A stretch of DNA of 64,000 nucleotides from Pararhodobacter sp. GTDB lineage: Bacteria; Pseudomonadota; Alphaproteobacteria; Rhodobacterales; Rhodobacteraceae. The position numbers were made by a program, and so were the translations under genes. Below the pieces are notes generated by a model. The model did no database searches. It had not been told where the DNA came from and worked only from the letters and a program-made list of their open reading frames with translations. The first letter of the stretch is position 1. Each line of letters starts with the position of its first letter. The stretch is from assembly GCF_034676545.1 (NCBI RefSeq), contig NZ_JAUCBZ010000015.1, positions 1,333,001-1,397,000 on the forward strand, written 5' to 3'. Below are positions 1 to 8,998 of this stretch, piece by piece.

Positions 1-840
1 TTGGAGATCATCCAGCGCTACGGGGTCACCGTGTTCGCGGCGGCGGCCAGCGAATTCCGGCACATGCTGGGGCAGGATATCGAATCTTATGACTTGTCGC
101 GTTTGCGCCTGTCGGCCACGGCGGGCGAGTCGCTGGATGGGCCGACCGCAAGCAACTGGATGCGCCGCGCCGGGTGTCGCATCCACGAGGCCTATGGCCA
201 GACCGAGGCGCTGATGGTGATCGCCAATTATCCGGTGACAGCAATCAAGCCCGGCGCGATGGGCCTGCCGCTGCCCGGCCTGCCGATCGACGTGATTTCC
301 GAGGAGACGCTGACGGTTCTGCCCGCTGGCAAGGTCGGCCATGTGGCGATCCGCATGCCGATGGAAGGCATGATGCTGGGGTATTGGCAGGCCCCGGAAA
401 AGACCGAAGAGTGCTTTGTGACCAATGACTTGGGAGAGCGTTGGTATATCACCGGCGACCTGGCCCGCAAGGATGCCGACGGGTATTTCTGGTACGAGGG
501 GCGCTCGGACGATGTGATCAACACCGCGGGTTACCGGGTGGGCCCGGCCGAGGTTGAAGGCGCCCTCATGGCGCACCCGGCGGTCAAGGAATGCGCCGCG
601 GTCGCCAGCCCCGATGACGAGCGCGGCGAGGTGATCAAGGCGTTCATCGTGTTGCATGATGGACATGTGCCCAGCCCCGAACTGGCCAAGGACATTCAGA
701 ACTTTGCCAAACGCGAAACCGCCCCCTACAAGTATCCGCGCCGCATCGCGTTTCTCGATGAGTTGCCAAAAACCGTGACGGGCAAGATCCGTCGCAAGGA
801 ATTGCGCGACCAAGAGGCTGCGAATGCCGGGCGAGATTAG
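1..840 (+). CDS. Acyl-CoA synthetase (AMP-forming), C-terminal part
   Basis: Partial gene: the window opens inside the protein and only the last 279 residues are present. The ANL-superfamily adenylation signature is clear: YGQTE near residue 65, YITGDLARKDADGY (the hinge-preceding TGD motif) near 150, GRSDDVINTAGYRVGP near 168, and a C-terminal PKTVTGKIRRKELR carrying the catalytic lysine of the adenylation half-reaction. Such enzymes activate a carboxylic acid to an acyl-AMP and then an acyl-CoA. The substrate cannot be told from this half, although the closest style is medium-chain/benzoate-type synthetases. The stop is followed 16 bases later by a GntR regulator and then a CoA-transferase, so the substrate acid is probably catabolised through a CoA thioester and controlled by that regulator. 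Confidence 0.9.
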   Translation: MEIIQRYGVTVFAAAASEFRHMLGQDIESYDLSRLRLSATAGESLDGPTASNWMRRAGCRIHEAYGQTEALMVIANYPVTAIKPGAMGLPLPGLPIDVISEETLTVLPAGKVGHVAIRMPMEGMMLGYWQAPEKTEECFVTNDLGERWYITGDLARKDADGYFWYEGRSDDVINTAGYRVGPAEVEGALMAHPAVKECAAVASPDDERGEVIKAFIVLHDGHVPSPELAKDIQNFAKRETAPYKYPRRIAFLDELPKTVTGKIRRKELRDQEAANAGRD

Positions 841-856
841 CAACAAGGGATTTGGC

Positions 857-1597
857 ATGAACACTCACGACACCTTGGATCCGGTGCCCGCATATCGGCA
901 ATTGGCAGATCAGATTGCAGATCAAATTCTGGCGGGTGAAATCCTGCCCGGCAATCAGCTGCCCTCCGAGACCGTTTTGGCACAGACGTTTGGTGTCCAC
1001 CGCTCGACGGTACGCGAGGGGATACGGCTGCTCGAGGAAACCGGGATGCTGCGGCGCAAGTCGCAAAAGCGTCTGGTGGTCAGCGTGCCCGATGGCACCC
1101 ACCTGGCCGGGCGCACCGCGCAAGCCTTGGTCATGCAGCAAATCACCGTGCGCGATCTCTATCAGGCCAATGTCGCCTTTGATCCGGTACTGGCCGGTTT
1201 GGCCGCTGCCAATGCCAGCGGAACCCAGATCACCCGGCTGCACCGCAATCTGCGCGAGACGCGGCTTGCGGCCAAAGATCTGGAGCAACTGGCGGTGTTG
1301 GATGCAGAATTTCATCTGCTGGTCTGTGAGGCCACCAACAACCCCATTTTTCAGACCATGCGCCAACCATTGCACGATCTGTTCCTGCCGATGGTCTCGG
1401 ATCTGGTGCACCAGATCGACACCTCGGGCCGCATGATCACCGCCCACGAGAAAATCGTGGCCGCAATCGAGGTGCGTGATGAAATCGAGGCCGCCGCCTG
1501 GGCGCGGCGTCATATCGAGGATTTCAAGCGCGGCTATCTGAAGGCGGCGCTCGATTTCGACAAGCCCGTGAAAATGGCACGGATGAGGCATTTATGA
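857..1597 (+). CDS. GntR-family transcriptional regulator, FadR/FCD subfamily
   Basis: The protein has 246 residues. Residues about 8-78 form a GntR winged helix-turn-helix (QLPSETVLAQTFGVHRSTVR with the recognition helix, then LLEETGMLRR). Residues about 100-230 are an all-helical FCD ligand-binding domain, with DAEFHLLVCEATNNP and a later ITAHEKIVAAI holding the acidic/histidine residues that usually bind a metal and a carboxylate effector. I chose the ATG at 857 because AAGGGA lies six bases upstream; an in-frame ATG at 824 would overlap the synthetase gene and lacks such a site. The gene is sandwiched between an acyl-CoA synthetase and a CoA-transferase (ATGA overlap with the latter), so it probably autoregulates this acid-catabolic operon. 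The effector is unknown. Confidence 0.9.
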   Translation: MNTHDTLDPVPAYRQLADQIADQILAGEILPGNQLPSETVLAQTFGVHRSTVREGIRLLEETGMLRRKSQKRLVVSVPDGTHLAGRTAQALVMQQITVRDLYQANVAFDPVLAGLAAANASGTQITRLHRNLRETRLAAKDLEQLAVLDAEFHLLVCEATNNPIFQTMRQPLHDLFLPMVSDLVHQIDTSGRMITAHEKIVAAIEVRDEIEAAAWARRHIEDFKRGYLKAALDFDKPVKMARMRHL

Positions 1598-2706
1598 CTG
1601 CAAATACCGCGCTGGCCGGCCTCAGGATCGTCTCGATGGCCGAGCAATTTCCCGGCCCCTTGGCCACCATGATCCTGTCGGACATGGGGGCGGACGTGAT
1701 TCAGGTGGAGCGCCCCGGAACCGGCGATCCGTCGCGCTTCCTGACCGGGTTTTTCGAGGCGATGAACCGCGGCAAGCGCAGTGTCGCGCTGGATATCCGC
1801 AAGCCCGAGGACAAGGCGGAATTGCTGGCGTTGCTGCAAGGCGCGGATGTGTTTCTGGAAGGGTTCCGGCCCGGTAAACTGGCCCGGCAGGGGTTGGGGT
1901 ATGACGATTTGTCCGCGCTGTTCCCGCAGCTTGTTTATTGCTCGATCACCGGCTACGGGCAAACCGGCCCCTATCGCGACCGCCCTGGCCATGACCTGAC
2001 CCTGCAAGGCATCGGCGGCGCGCTGGAAGAACGGCTCAAGGGCGACGTGCAGGGTCTGCCGCCGTCGCTGCTGTTGGGCGACAATGCCTCGGGCCTGTTC
2101 GCGGTGATCGGCATCCTGTCGGCGCTGCGGGCGCGCGATCGTACCGGGCAGGGCACGTTCGTAGATATTTCCATGTCGGATTCGGTGACCACGCTGCTGG
2201 CCTCGGCCGTCGGCATGGAGGGCCAGGACGGCGATCCGCCGCCTCAGGCCGAACCCGCCTATGATATCTTCACCTGCGCCGATGGTGCCTGGATCACCCT
2301 GTCGATTGCGCATGAGAACGCGTATTGGGACCGTCTGTGCGCCGACCTCGGGCTGGAGGATCTGATCGGGATGCAACGGCCCGCGCGGGTCTCGCAACGC
2401 AGCCCGTTGCGCGACCGGATCGCTGCGGTGATCGCCACGCGCACACGCCGCGCGTGGGAGCCGATCATGGAAGCTGCGGGCCAGATGTGGGGCCCGGTGA
2501 ACCACCTGGCCGACCTGCCGCAAGACCCGCATATCCGGCACCGCGCGTTGCTCCAAGAAATCACCCGCGCGGATGGTGGCACGCAATGGGTGGTGCGCCA
2601 GCCGATCCAGTTTTCGGCCTATGCCAACGCGCCCCTGCGGCGTGCTCCGGCGCTCGATGAGCATCGCGGAGCACGCTTTGCGGATGACATGCCGCCCGAG
2701 TCTTGA
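1594..2706 (+). CDS. CaiB/BaiF (family III) CoA-transferase
   Basis: The protein has 370 residues, which is normal for family III CoA-transferases such as formyl-CoA transferase, CaiB and BaiF. Visible hallmarks are the N-terminal GLRIVSMAEQFPGPLATMILSD-type Rossmann start, the VERPGTGDPSR CoA-pocket loop, CSITGYGQTGPYRDRPGHD, and GDNASGLFAVIGIL, whose aspartate is the expected covalent catalytic residue. These enzymes move CoA between carboxylic acids through aspartyl-CoA intermediates. The start codon overlaps the stop of the GntR gene (ATGA), which implies translational coupling. Together with the upstream acyl-CoA synthetase it gives two independent ways of making a CoA thioester. The exact acid is not deducible. 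Confidence 0.9.
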   Translation: MTANTALAGLRIVSMAEQFPGPLATMILSDMGADVIQVERPGTGDPSRFLTGFFEAMNRGKRSVALDIRKPEDKAELLALLQGADVFLEGFRPGKLARQGLGYDDLSALFPQLVYCSITGYGQTGPYRDRPGHDLTLQGIGGALEERLKGDVQGLPPSLLLGDNASGLFAVIGILSALRARDRTGQGTFVDISMSDSVTTLLASAVGMEGQDGDPPPQAEPAYDIFTCADGAWITLSIAHENAYWDRLCADLGLEDLIGMQRPARVSQRSPLRDRIAAVIATRTRRAWEPIMEAAGQMWGPVNHLADLPQDPHIRHRALLQEITRADGGTQWVVRQPIQFSAYANAPLRRAPALDEHRGARFADDMPPES

Positions 2707-2817
2707 ACGCTTGGCGTGGCAGACGGCGCGGATGACACCGGGTGGCGGGCAAACACGAACCTGACCAGGGCTGCCATGGGAGAATGCGGCTTTGAGACCC
2801 ATCGCAAGGAGGAAATG

Positions 2818-3663
2818 GTGGATAAATTTCTGGTGGAACCGCAATGGCTTGAGGGGCAACTCGGGCAAGGCGACCTCGTGTGCCTCGATTGTTCGTGGTA
2901 TATCCCCGAGGCTGGCAAATCGGCGCGTGCCGAGTTCGAGCAAGGCCATATCCCCGGCGCACAGTTCTTTGATCTGGACGCGGCATCCGATCCGACATCC
3001 GCCTATGTGAACATGCTGCCGAGCGCCGCGCAATTTGCCGCGGTCGCATCATCGCTGGGCATTTCCGCCAACACCCGCGTCGTGATCTACGATTCCAGCT
3101 ATGTCTCGGCGCGGGTCTGGTGGATGTTCCGGCACTTTGGGCATGACACTGTGGCGGTGCTCAATGGCGGCTGGAAACGCTGGCACGCCGAGGCGCGCCC
3201 CATCGAGACCGGCCCGGCGACCAAGGTGCAGCCGGTGGTCTTTGACGCCCGACCCAAGGCACACGGCGTTGCCGACTGGGTGGCGGTGCAGGCGGCCCTG
3301 GGCAATGGCGGGGCCAGCGTCGTGGATGCCCGCACGCGCGAGCGTTTCACCGGCGAATTGCCCTCGGGCTATCCGGGTGTTGCGGGGGGGCATATGCCGG
3401 GCGCGGTGAATGTGCCGTGGTCGGGCCTGTTGCCGCAATCCGGGGCATTCACCTTTGCCGACCCGGAAGCCGCGCGTGCCGTCCTGACAGATGCCGGTGT
3501 CGATCTGGAGAAACCGGTCATCGCCACCTGCGGCTCGGGCGTCACGGCGGCGATCGTGCTGTTTCAGATGGCACGGATCGGCAAGACCGATGTCACGCTA
3601 TACGACGGATCCTGGCACGAATGGGGCCAGCGCGACGATTTACCCAAGGAGTCCCTGTCATGA
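2818..3663 (+). CDS. sseA: 3-mercaptopyruvate sulfurtransferase (two-domain rhodanese)
   Basis: The protein has 281 residues made of tandem rhodanese domains, an inactive N-terminal one (residues about 1-130) and a catalytic C-terminal one. The active-site loop CGSGVTA begins at Cys238, the loop type and the position known for SseA/3-mercaptopyruvate sulfurtransferases (thiosulfate rhodaneses have a different loop). It transfers sulfane sulfur from mercaptopyruvate to thiols, thioredoxin or cyanide. AAGGAGG at 2806-2812 is well spaced for the GTG at 2818 and only two bases from the ATG at 2815, so I favour GTG; an in-frame start at 2716 is much less likely. It overlaps the following C-S lyase gene by ATGA. 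The two enzymes probably handle sulfur amino acids together. Confidence 0.92.
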   Translation: MDKFLVEPQWLEGQLGQGDLVCLDCSWYIPEAGKSARAEFEQGHIPGAQFFDLDAASDPTSAYVNMLPSAAQFAAVASSLGISANTRVVIYDSSYVSARVWWMFRHFGHDTVAVLNGGWKRWHAEARPIETGPATKVQPVVFDARPKAHGVADWVAVQAALGNGGASVVDARTRERFTGELPSGYPGVAGGHMPGAVNVPWSGLLPQSGAFTFADPEAARAVLTDAGVDLEKPVIATCGSGVTAAIVLFQMARIGKTDVTLYDGSWHEWGQRDDLPKESLS

Positions 3664-4823
3664 GCACACATATCGGCAGCACATTGGTGCGCACCGGGCG
3701 GCCGCATGGCGCCGGCGTGACCTCGGTCAACCCGCCGCTGGTGCGGGCCTCGACCTTTGTGTTCGAGACCCTCGCGCAGTTTGAAACCGCCAGCAAAACC
3801 CCGTTTGACGTGCCGTTTTATGGCCGTGTCGGCACCCCCACGACCTTTGCCTTTGAAGAGGCGATGGCCGAACTTGAAGGGGCGCACCGCGCGATTGCCA
3901 CGTCGTCGGGGGTGTCGGCAATTTCTGCCGTGTTGCTGGCGTTTCTCCAGCAGGGCGATCATTTGCTGGTCGTCGATACCGTCTATGAACCGGTGCGCCG
4001 CTTTTGCAGCCGGATGTTGACCCGGATGGGCGTGGAGACGACGTTTTACGACCCCGAGATCGGCGCGGGGATTGCCGATCTGATCCGCCCGGAAACGAAA
4101 CTCGTGTATCTGGAATCGCCGGGGTCAGGCACGTTTGATGTGCAGGATGTGCCCGCAATCGTTGCCGCGGCCAAGGCCGCGGGCATTCACACGGCGATTG
4201 ACAACACTTGGGCGACGCCCTTGTTCTATCGACCGCTGGAGCACGGCGTCGATGTCTCGATCCATGCGGCGACCAAGTATATCGTTGGCCATTCCGACGC
4301 GATGCTGGGGGTGATCAGCACCAATGCCGAGGTCTATGACGCGGTGCGCCGCGCGAGTCAGGATCTGGGGGCCTGCGCGGGGATCGAGGAGTGCAATCTG
4401 GGCCTGCGCGGCCTGCGCACCTTGCAGGTACGGTTGCAGCGCCACGAATCCACCGCGCTGATGCTGGCGGAATGGCTGGCGGAGCAACCTCAGATCGCCC
4501 GTGTCTTGCATCCGGCGCTGCCGTCCTGCCCCGGCCATGCCGTGTGGAGTCGCGATTTCGATGGTGCGGCAGGGCTGTTTTCGGTCGAGCTGACCGCCCG
4601 CGATCCCGAGGCCAAGCGCGCCTTTATCGACGCGCTGGATATGTTCAAGATCGGCTTCAGTTGGGGCGGGTATGAGAGCCTCGTGCTGCCGATGAACCCG
4701 GCGGCGCGAAGCCTGCCGCGCTGGTCCGCACTTGGCCCTGTGGTGCGGTTGCAGATCGGCCTTGAGGACCCGCAGGACTTGCGCGCTGATCTGGCGCAGG
4801 CGCTGGCGGCGATTCCCGCCTGA
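3660..4823 (+). CDS. metC: Cystathionine beta-lyase-type PLP enzyme
   Basis: The protein has 387 residues and belongs to the Cys/Met metabolism PLP-dependent family (fold type I). The Schiff-base lysine is Lys206 in ATKYIVGHSD; SSGVSAIS around residue 82 and the DNTWATPLFYRP stretch with the PLP-ring aspartate are also present. The SWGGYESL motif near the C-terminus is characteristic of MetC-like beta-lyases rather than gamma-synthases. The predicted reaction is cleavage of cystathionine (or cysteine and related thioethers) to homocysteine, pyruvate and ammonia. AAGGAG lies eight bases before the ATG, which overlaps the sulfurtransferase stop. A role in degrading other C-S compounds is possible. 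Confidence 0.9.
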   Translation: MSTHIGSTLVRTGRPHGAGVTSVNPPLVRASTFVFETLAQFETASKTPFDVPFYGRVGTPTTFAFEEAMAELEGAHRAIATSSGVSAISAVLLAFLQQGDHLLVVDTVYEPVRRFCSRMLTRMGVETTFYDPEIGAGIADLIRPETKLVYLESPGSGTFDVQDVPAIVAAAKAAGIHTAIDNTWATPLFYRPLEHGVDVSIHAATKYIVGHSDAMLGVISTNAEVYDAVRRASQDLGACAGIEECNLGLRGLRTLQVRLQRHESTALMLAEWLAEQPQIARVLHPALPSCPGHAVWSRDFDGAAGLFSVELTARDPEAKRAFIDALDMFKIGFSWGGYESLVLPMNPAARSLPRWSALGPVVRLQIGLEDPQDLRADLAQALAAIPA

Positions 4824-4853
4824 GTCCTCCCTTTACCTTTGCGACAACGAAAA

Positions 4854-4875
4854 AAGGGGGCGTCACCGCCCCCTT
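4854..4875 (-). terminator. Rho-independent terminator
   Basis: AAGGGGGCG (4854-4862) pairs with CGCCCCCTT (4867-4875) around a four-base loop. On the minus strand the stem is followed by a run of T (the plus-strand A-tract at 4850-4855), so it terminates the TrcR-type gene that stops at 4907. It may also act for metC from the other side. Confidence 0.8.
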
Positions 4876-4906
4876 CCAGATCTCGGCACACGTCGGCACC
4901 GGATGA

Positions 4907-5698
4907 TTACTTGCGGTCATCATCCTCGTGTTCGTCGTCATCCTCGTCCTCGGCCTCGGTGCCCGACGGCAGCGAGAAGAAGCTCTCTGCGTCAGAATAG
5001 TCGCGGCGCTCCGCGGCGTCTTCGGCCTTTTCGGCCTCATCCATACCGCCCAGGGTGAAACCCTCCAGCCCGGCAATCGAGCGCGGTAAACGTGGCTCGG
5101 CGGGCATGTCCAGCGATTGCTCGGTCGACACCAGTTTGCGACGCTCATCATCGCTCATCACGCCACCCTCGGACGCCTTTTTCTTGGCGGCCTTTTGCAC
5201 CTCAGCGTCCAGTTCCGACTGACGGCACAGGCCAAGCGCAACCGGGTCGATCGGCAGGATGTTCTGGATGTTCCAATGCGTGCGCTCGCGGATCGCCTGA
5301 ATCGACGGATTCGTCGTGCCGACCAGCTTGCGGATCTGTGCATCGGCCAGTTCCGGGTGGAATTTCACCAGCCACAGGATCGACGCGGGCCGGTCCTGAC
5401 GTTTGCTCAACGGTGTATACCGCGGGCCCCGGCGCTTTTCTTCGCCGACGGCGGCCGGGTTGTGCTTGAGCTTGAGAACATAGGCGGGGCTGACCTCGGC
5501 CTTTTTGATCTCGGCTTCGTCCAACTGGTTGTGGGCAATCGGATCAAAGCCCTTCACGCCGGTTGCAACGTCGCCGTCAGCGATGCCTTGAACCTCAAGT
5601 TCGTGAAGGCCGCAGAAATCGGCGATCTGCTTGAAGCTCAGGGTCGTGTTGTCCACCAGCCAGACGGCGGTGGCTTTTGCCATCAGGGGTTTTGACAT
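4907..5698 (-). CDS. DUF1013 family protein (TrcR-type cell-cycle transcriptional regulator)
   Basis: The protein has 263 residues. Its start MSKPLMAKATAVWLVDNT and the segment FCGLHELEVQGIADGDVA are hallmarks of the alphaproteobacterial DUF1013 family, named TrcR in current annotation and linked to cell-cycle transcription. An N-terminal helix-turn-helix-like region (LSFKQIADFCGLHELEV) is consistent with DNA or RNA polymerase binding. The last 30 residues are very acidic, rich in D and E, a disordered tail. Two adjacent ATG codons exist at 5701 and 5698; GAAGGA is about eight bases from the second, and family members begin MSKPLM, so 5698 is used. It stands alone on the minus strand with its own terminator. 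The molecular mechanism is not established by the sequence. Confidence 0.82.
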   Translation of the reverse strand: MSKPLMAKATAVWLVDNTTLSFKQIADFCGLHELEVQGIADGDVATGVKGFDPIAHNQLDEAEIKKAEVSPAYVLKLKHNPAAVGEEKRRGPRYTPLSKRQDRPASILWLVKFHPELADAQIRKLVGTTNPSIQAIRERTHWNIQNILPIDPVALGLCRQSELDAEVQKAAKKKASEGGVMSDDERRKLVSTEQSLDMPAEPRLPRSIAGLEGFTLGGMDEAEKAEDAAERRDYSDAESFFSLPSGTEAEDEDDDEHEDDDRK

Positions 5699-5837
5699 CA
5701 TGTCGGTCCTTCATCGTGCGAGGCGCGCGCACACCGGCGCACCTGCCGGAGAACCGGCCACGACCGCCGGGCCGTGCATCCTCGATTTCGGGGAATAGGG
5801 CGTATATAAGCGCCTTGCCGTTCCGAGGAAAGAGAAA

Positions 5838-6494
5838 ATGCGCCCACACACCCGACTGTCCATCGCCATTGTGCTGTTTATTGCTGCCCTGACGCACACT
5901 GCCACCGCGCAAAACCGTGCTGGTGAGTTTGATCACTATCTTTTGGCCCTCAGCTGGATCCCAGCCTATTGCGCCGGCGACGGCGATGAGCGCCGCGATC
6001 CGCGCTGCGACGGTGGGTCGGCGATCGGCTGGGCCGTGCACGGGTTGTGGCCGCAGTATGACGGCGGCGATTGGCCGGAGTATTGCAACACCGTGCAATC
6101 CGCACCCTCGCGCCGGGAAACCGCAGAGCAATCCGATCTGTTCGGAACCTCCGGCTCGGCGTGGCATCAGTGGAACAAGCACGGCCGCTGCACCGGCCTG
6201 TCGGCGCGCAATTATTACCGATTGGTGCAAGAGGCCGTGGATCGCATAGAGCTGCCGGAAATTTTCGACGGAATCACCCGCGAACTCAACGTGGACCCCG
6301 ATGTCGTCGAGGCCGCCTTCATCGAGGCCAACCCGGCGCTGACCCATGACATGCTGGTGACCACCTGCGCTCACGGTGATCTGGTCGAGCTGCGCGTCTG
6401 CCTGACCCGTGATCTGGAGCCGCGCGTCTGCGATCCGGCCACCCTGCGGCGCGAATGCCGGTTGAACGCGGCAACCTTGCTGCCGTTGCGCTGA
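5838..6494 (+). CDS. Secreted ribonuclease T2 family protein
   Basis: The protein has 218 residues with a Sec signal peptide (residues 1-24, cleavage expected after TATA). Both conserved active-site segments of RNase T2 are visible: CAS I as WAVHGLWPQYDGG with the catalytic histidine and CAS II as WHQWNKHGRC with the second histidine and lysine. Pairs of cysteines (CAGD..RRDPRC, WPEYC, HGRC, TTCAHGD, VCLTR) fit a disulfide-bonded periplasmic enzyme. The family degrades RNA without base specificity through a cyclic phosphate, and in the periplasm it probably scavenges nucleotides. It lies between trcR (divergent) and pheT. Confidence 0.92.
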   Translation: MRPHTRLSIAIVLFIAALTHTATAQNRAGEFDHYLLALSWIPAYCAGDGDERRDPRCDGGSAIGWAVHGLWPQYDGGDWPEYCNTVQSAPSRRETAEQSDLFGTSGSAWHQWNKHGRCTGLSARNYYRLVQEAVDRIELPEIFDGITRELNVDPDVVEAAFIEANPALTHDMLVTTCAHGDLVELRVCLTRDLEPRVCDPATLRRECRLNAATLLPLR

Positions 6495-6573
6495 GGGCTG
6501 ACTGTCGGCTTTTCTTGGCAGCGCCAATGAGCTAACAGAGCGCCAAACCCGTGATGTAGCGATAGGTCTGGCG

Positions 6574-8997
6574 ATGAAATTCACCCTGTCTTGGCTCAAA
6601 GAGCACCTCGAAACCGACGCAACCCTCGATGATATTGTCGAGGCGTTGACCGATCTGGGCCTTGAGGTCGAAGACGTCATGGACCCGGCGGCAAGCCTTG
6701 GCGGGTTCCGCATCGCGCGGATTCTTGAATCGTCACCGCACCCCGACGCGGATCGCCTGCGTCTGTGTCGGGTTGAAACCTTCCCGGACGGGCCGGGCGG
6801 CAAGGCCGAGGAGGTGCAGGTCGTTTGCGGCGCGCCCAATGCGCGCACCGGGCTGGTCGGCGTGTTCGCCCCCGTCGGCACCTTCATTCCCGGCACCGGC
6901 GTCGATCTGAAACCGGGTGTGATCCGCGGGCAAGCCTCGAACGGGATGATGTGTTCCGAGCGCGAGTTGGAGATTTCCGACGAGCATGACGGCATCATCG
7001 ACCTGCCAGCCGAGGCGCCTTTGGGCGTGCGCTATATCGACTATGCCAACCTCAACGACCCGATGATCTACATCAAGATCACCCCCAACCGCCCCGATGC
7101 GCTGGGCATTCACGGCATTGCCCGCGATCTGGCGGCGCGCGGTCTGGGCACGCTGAAGCCCATCGACGTCACGCCGGTCGTCGGCACCTTCCCCAGTCCG
7201 CTGCGCCCGGAAATTGATCCGGCGCTCGCGGCAAAGGGCTGCCCGATCTTCGCGGGCCGGGTGATCCGGGGGGTGAAAAATGGACCTTCGCCGAAATGGC
7301 TGCAACAACGGCTGCGCGCGATTGGCCTGCGTCCGATCTCAAAGCTGGTGGATATCACCAATTTCTTCACCTTCGCCTATAACCGCCCCCTGCACGTCTT
7401 TGACGTGGCCAAGGTCGCCGGTGATGCGCTGCGGATCCATCCGGCGCAGGGCGGCGAAGAGATCCTGGCGCTGGACGGCAAGACCTATGCGCTGCACGCC
7501 GGGATGATGGCGATTTCCGACGCAAACGGCGTCGAAAGCATCGCCGGGATCATGGGCGGCGAGGCCACCGGCTGCACCGACGACACCACCGAGGTGTTCG
7601 TGGAATCCGCTTATTGGGACCCGATCACCGTGGCCACCGCCGGGCGCGCGCTGAAAATCAACTCGGATGCGCGCTATCGCTTTGAGCGTGGCGTGGACCC
7701 TGAGTTCACCATCCCGGGCCTTGAATTGGCGACCCGCATGATCCTCGATCTGTGCGGCGGTGAGGCCAGTGCGCTGGCGGTTGACGGCACCGTGCCCGAC
7801 ACCACCCGCGCCTATAGGTTCGACGCGGCAAAGGTTGCCAGCCTTGTCGGCATGGACATTCCCGAGGCCACGCAACGCGCCACCCTGACCGCGCTGGGCT
7901 TTGTGCTGAACGGCGACATGGCGACCGCACCGAGCTGGCGCCCAGACGTGCTGGGCGAGGCCGATCTGGTCGAGGAGGTCGCGCGCATTGCGTCCCTGAG
8001 CAAGCTTGAGGGCAAGCCCATGACGCGCGTCACGGCGGGGGTGCCCGCGCCAATCCTGACGCCGTTCCAGATGCGCGAACGTCTGGCGCGGCGCACGATG
8101 GCCTCGTTGGGTTATCACGAATGCGTGCATTACAGCTTTATCGACAAGCCGTCCGCGGTGATGTTCGGCGGCGGCGACGATGCCTTGTCGCTGCAAAACC
8201 CGATCTCCAGCGAGTTGTCGCATATGCGTCCTGATCTGCTGCCGGGTCTGTTGCAGGCCGCGGCCCGCAATCAGGCGCGCGGCTATATGGATGTGGCGCT
8301 GTTCGAACTGGGGCCGGTGTTTCACGGCGGTGAGCCGGGCGAGCAGGCGATTCACGCGACCGGGCTGTTGGTCGGGGCCAACGCCGCGCGCGATTCGCAT
8401 GGCAGCCGCCGCGCCGTGGACCTGTTCGACGCCAAAGCCGATGCCGAGGCCGTTCTGGCCGCCATCGGTGCGCCCGCCCGGATGCAGTCGGATCGCACGA
8501 TCCCCGGCTGGTTTCACCCGGGCCGCGCGGGCCGTCTGACGCTGGGGCCGAAATTGGCGCTGGCGGTCTTTGGCGAGGTTCACCCGCGCGTCCTGAAAGC
8601 CTATGGCCTCAAGGGGACCGCCGTCGCCTTTACCGTGTTCCCCGAGGCCGTGCCTCTGCCGCGGAAAGCGACCAGCACACGTCCGGCCCTGGCGCTGAAT
8701 GATCTGCAAGCCGCCGAGCGTGACTTTGCCTTTGTGCTGGACGCGCAGACCGAGGCGATGAGCGTGGTCAACGCCGCTCAGGGCGCCGACAAGGCCCTGA
8801 TCGAGTCGGTCACCGTGTTCGACGAATTCACCGGCGACCGGGCCGAGGCGCAGATGGGGGCGGGCAAGAAATCGTTGGCCATCACCGTGCGTCTGCAACC
8901 CCAGGACCGGACCCTGACCGAGAAAGACATCGAGGCGGTCAGCGCCAAGATCGTCGACAAGGTCAACAAGGCGACAGGCGGCACTCTGCGCGGCTAG
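6574..8997 (+). CDS. pheT: Phenylalanyl-tRNA synthetase beta subunit
   Basis: The protein has 807 residues, the full length for bacterial PheT. Domain order is as expected: an N-terminal MKFTLSWLKEHL, an EMAP/tRNA-binding OB fold (residues about 40-155, PHPDADRLRLCRV), B3/B4 editing domain (about 210-380, with ISKLVDITNF), B5 (about 400-475), a catalytic-like core and a C-terminal ferredoxin-fold anticodon-binding domain (about 705-805, AAERDFAFVLD). It forms an alpha2-beta2 enzyme with PheS and edits Tyr-tRNAPhe. pheS is not next to it, nor elsewhere in this window. The stop is one base from the convergent stop of narR. Confidence 0.97.
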   Translation: MKFTLSWLKEHLETDATLDDIVEALTDLGLEVEDVMDPAASLGGFRIARILESSPHPDADRLRLCRVETFPDGPGGKAEEVQVVCGAPNARTGLVGVFAPVGTFIPGTGVDLKPGVIRGQASNGMMCSERELEISDEHDGIIDLPAEAPLGVRYIDYANLNDPMIYIKITPNRPDALGIHGIARDLAARGLGTLKPIDVTPVVGTFPSPLRPEIDPALAAKGCPIFAGRVIRGVKNGPSPKWLQQRLRAIGLRPISKLVDITNFFTFAYNRPLHVFDVAKVAGDALRIHPAQGGEEILALDGKTYALHAGMMAISDANGVESIAGIMGGEATGCTDDTTEVFVESAYWDPITVATAGRALKINSDARYRFERGVDPEFTIPGLELATRMILDLCGGEASALAVDGTVPDTTRAYRFDAAKVASLVGMDIPEATQRATLTALGFVLNGDMATAPSWRPDVLGEADLVEEVARIASLSKLEGKPMTRVTAGVPAPILTPFQMRERLARRTMASLGYHECVHYSFIDKPSAVMFGGGDDALSLQNPISSELSHMRPDLLPGLLQAAARNQARGYMDVALFELGPVFHGGEPGEQAIHATGLLVGANAARDSHGSRRAVDLFDAKADAEAVLAAIGAPARMQSDRTIPGWFHPGRAGRLTLGPKLALAVFGEVHPRVLKAYGLKGTAVAFTVFPEAVPLPRKATSTRPALALNDLQAAERDFAFVLDAQTEAMSVVNAAQGADKALIESVTVFDEFTGDRAEAQMGAGKKSLAITVRLQPQDRTLTEKDIEAVSAKIVDKVNKATGGTLRG

Positions 8998-8998
8998 G

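Noticed and set aside
1534..3033. Long open frame on the minus strand opposite the CoA-transferase and sulfurtransferase
   Set aside because: It is a GC-rich antisense shadow with no family-like sequence. The plus-strand genes fit known families completely.
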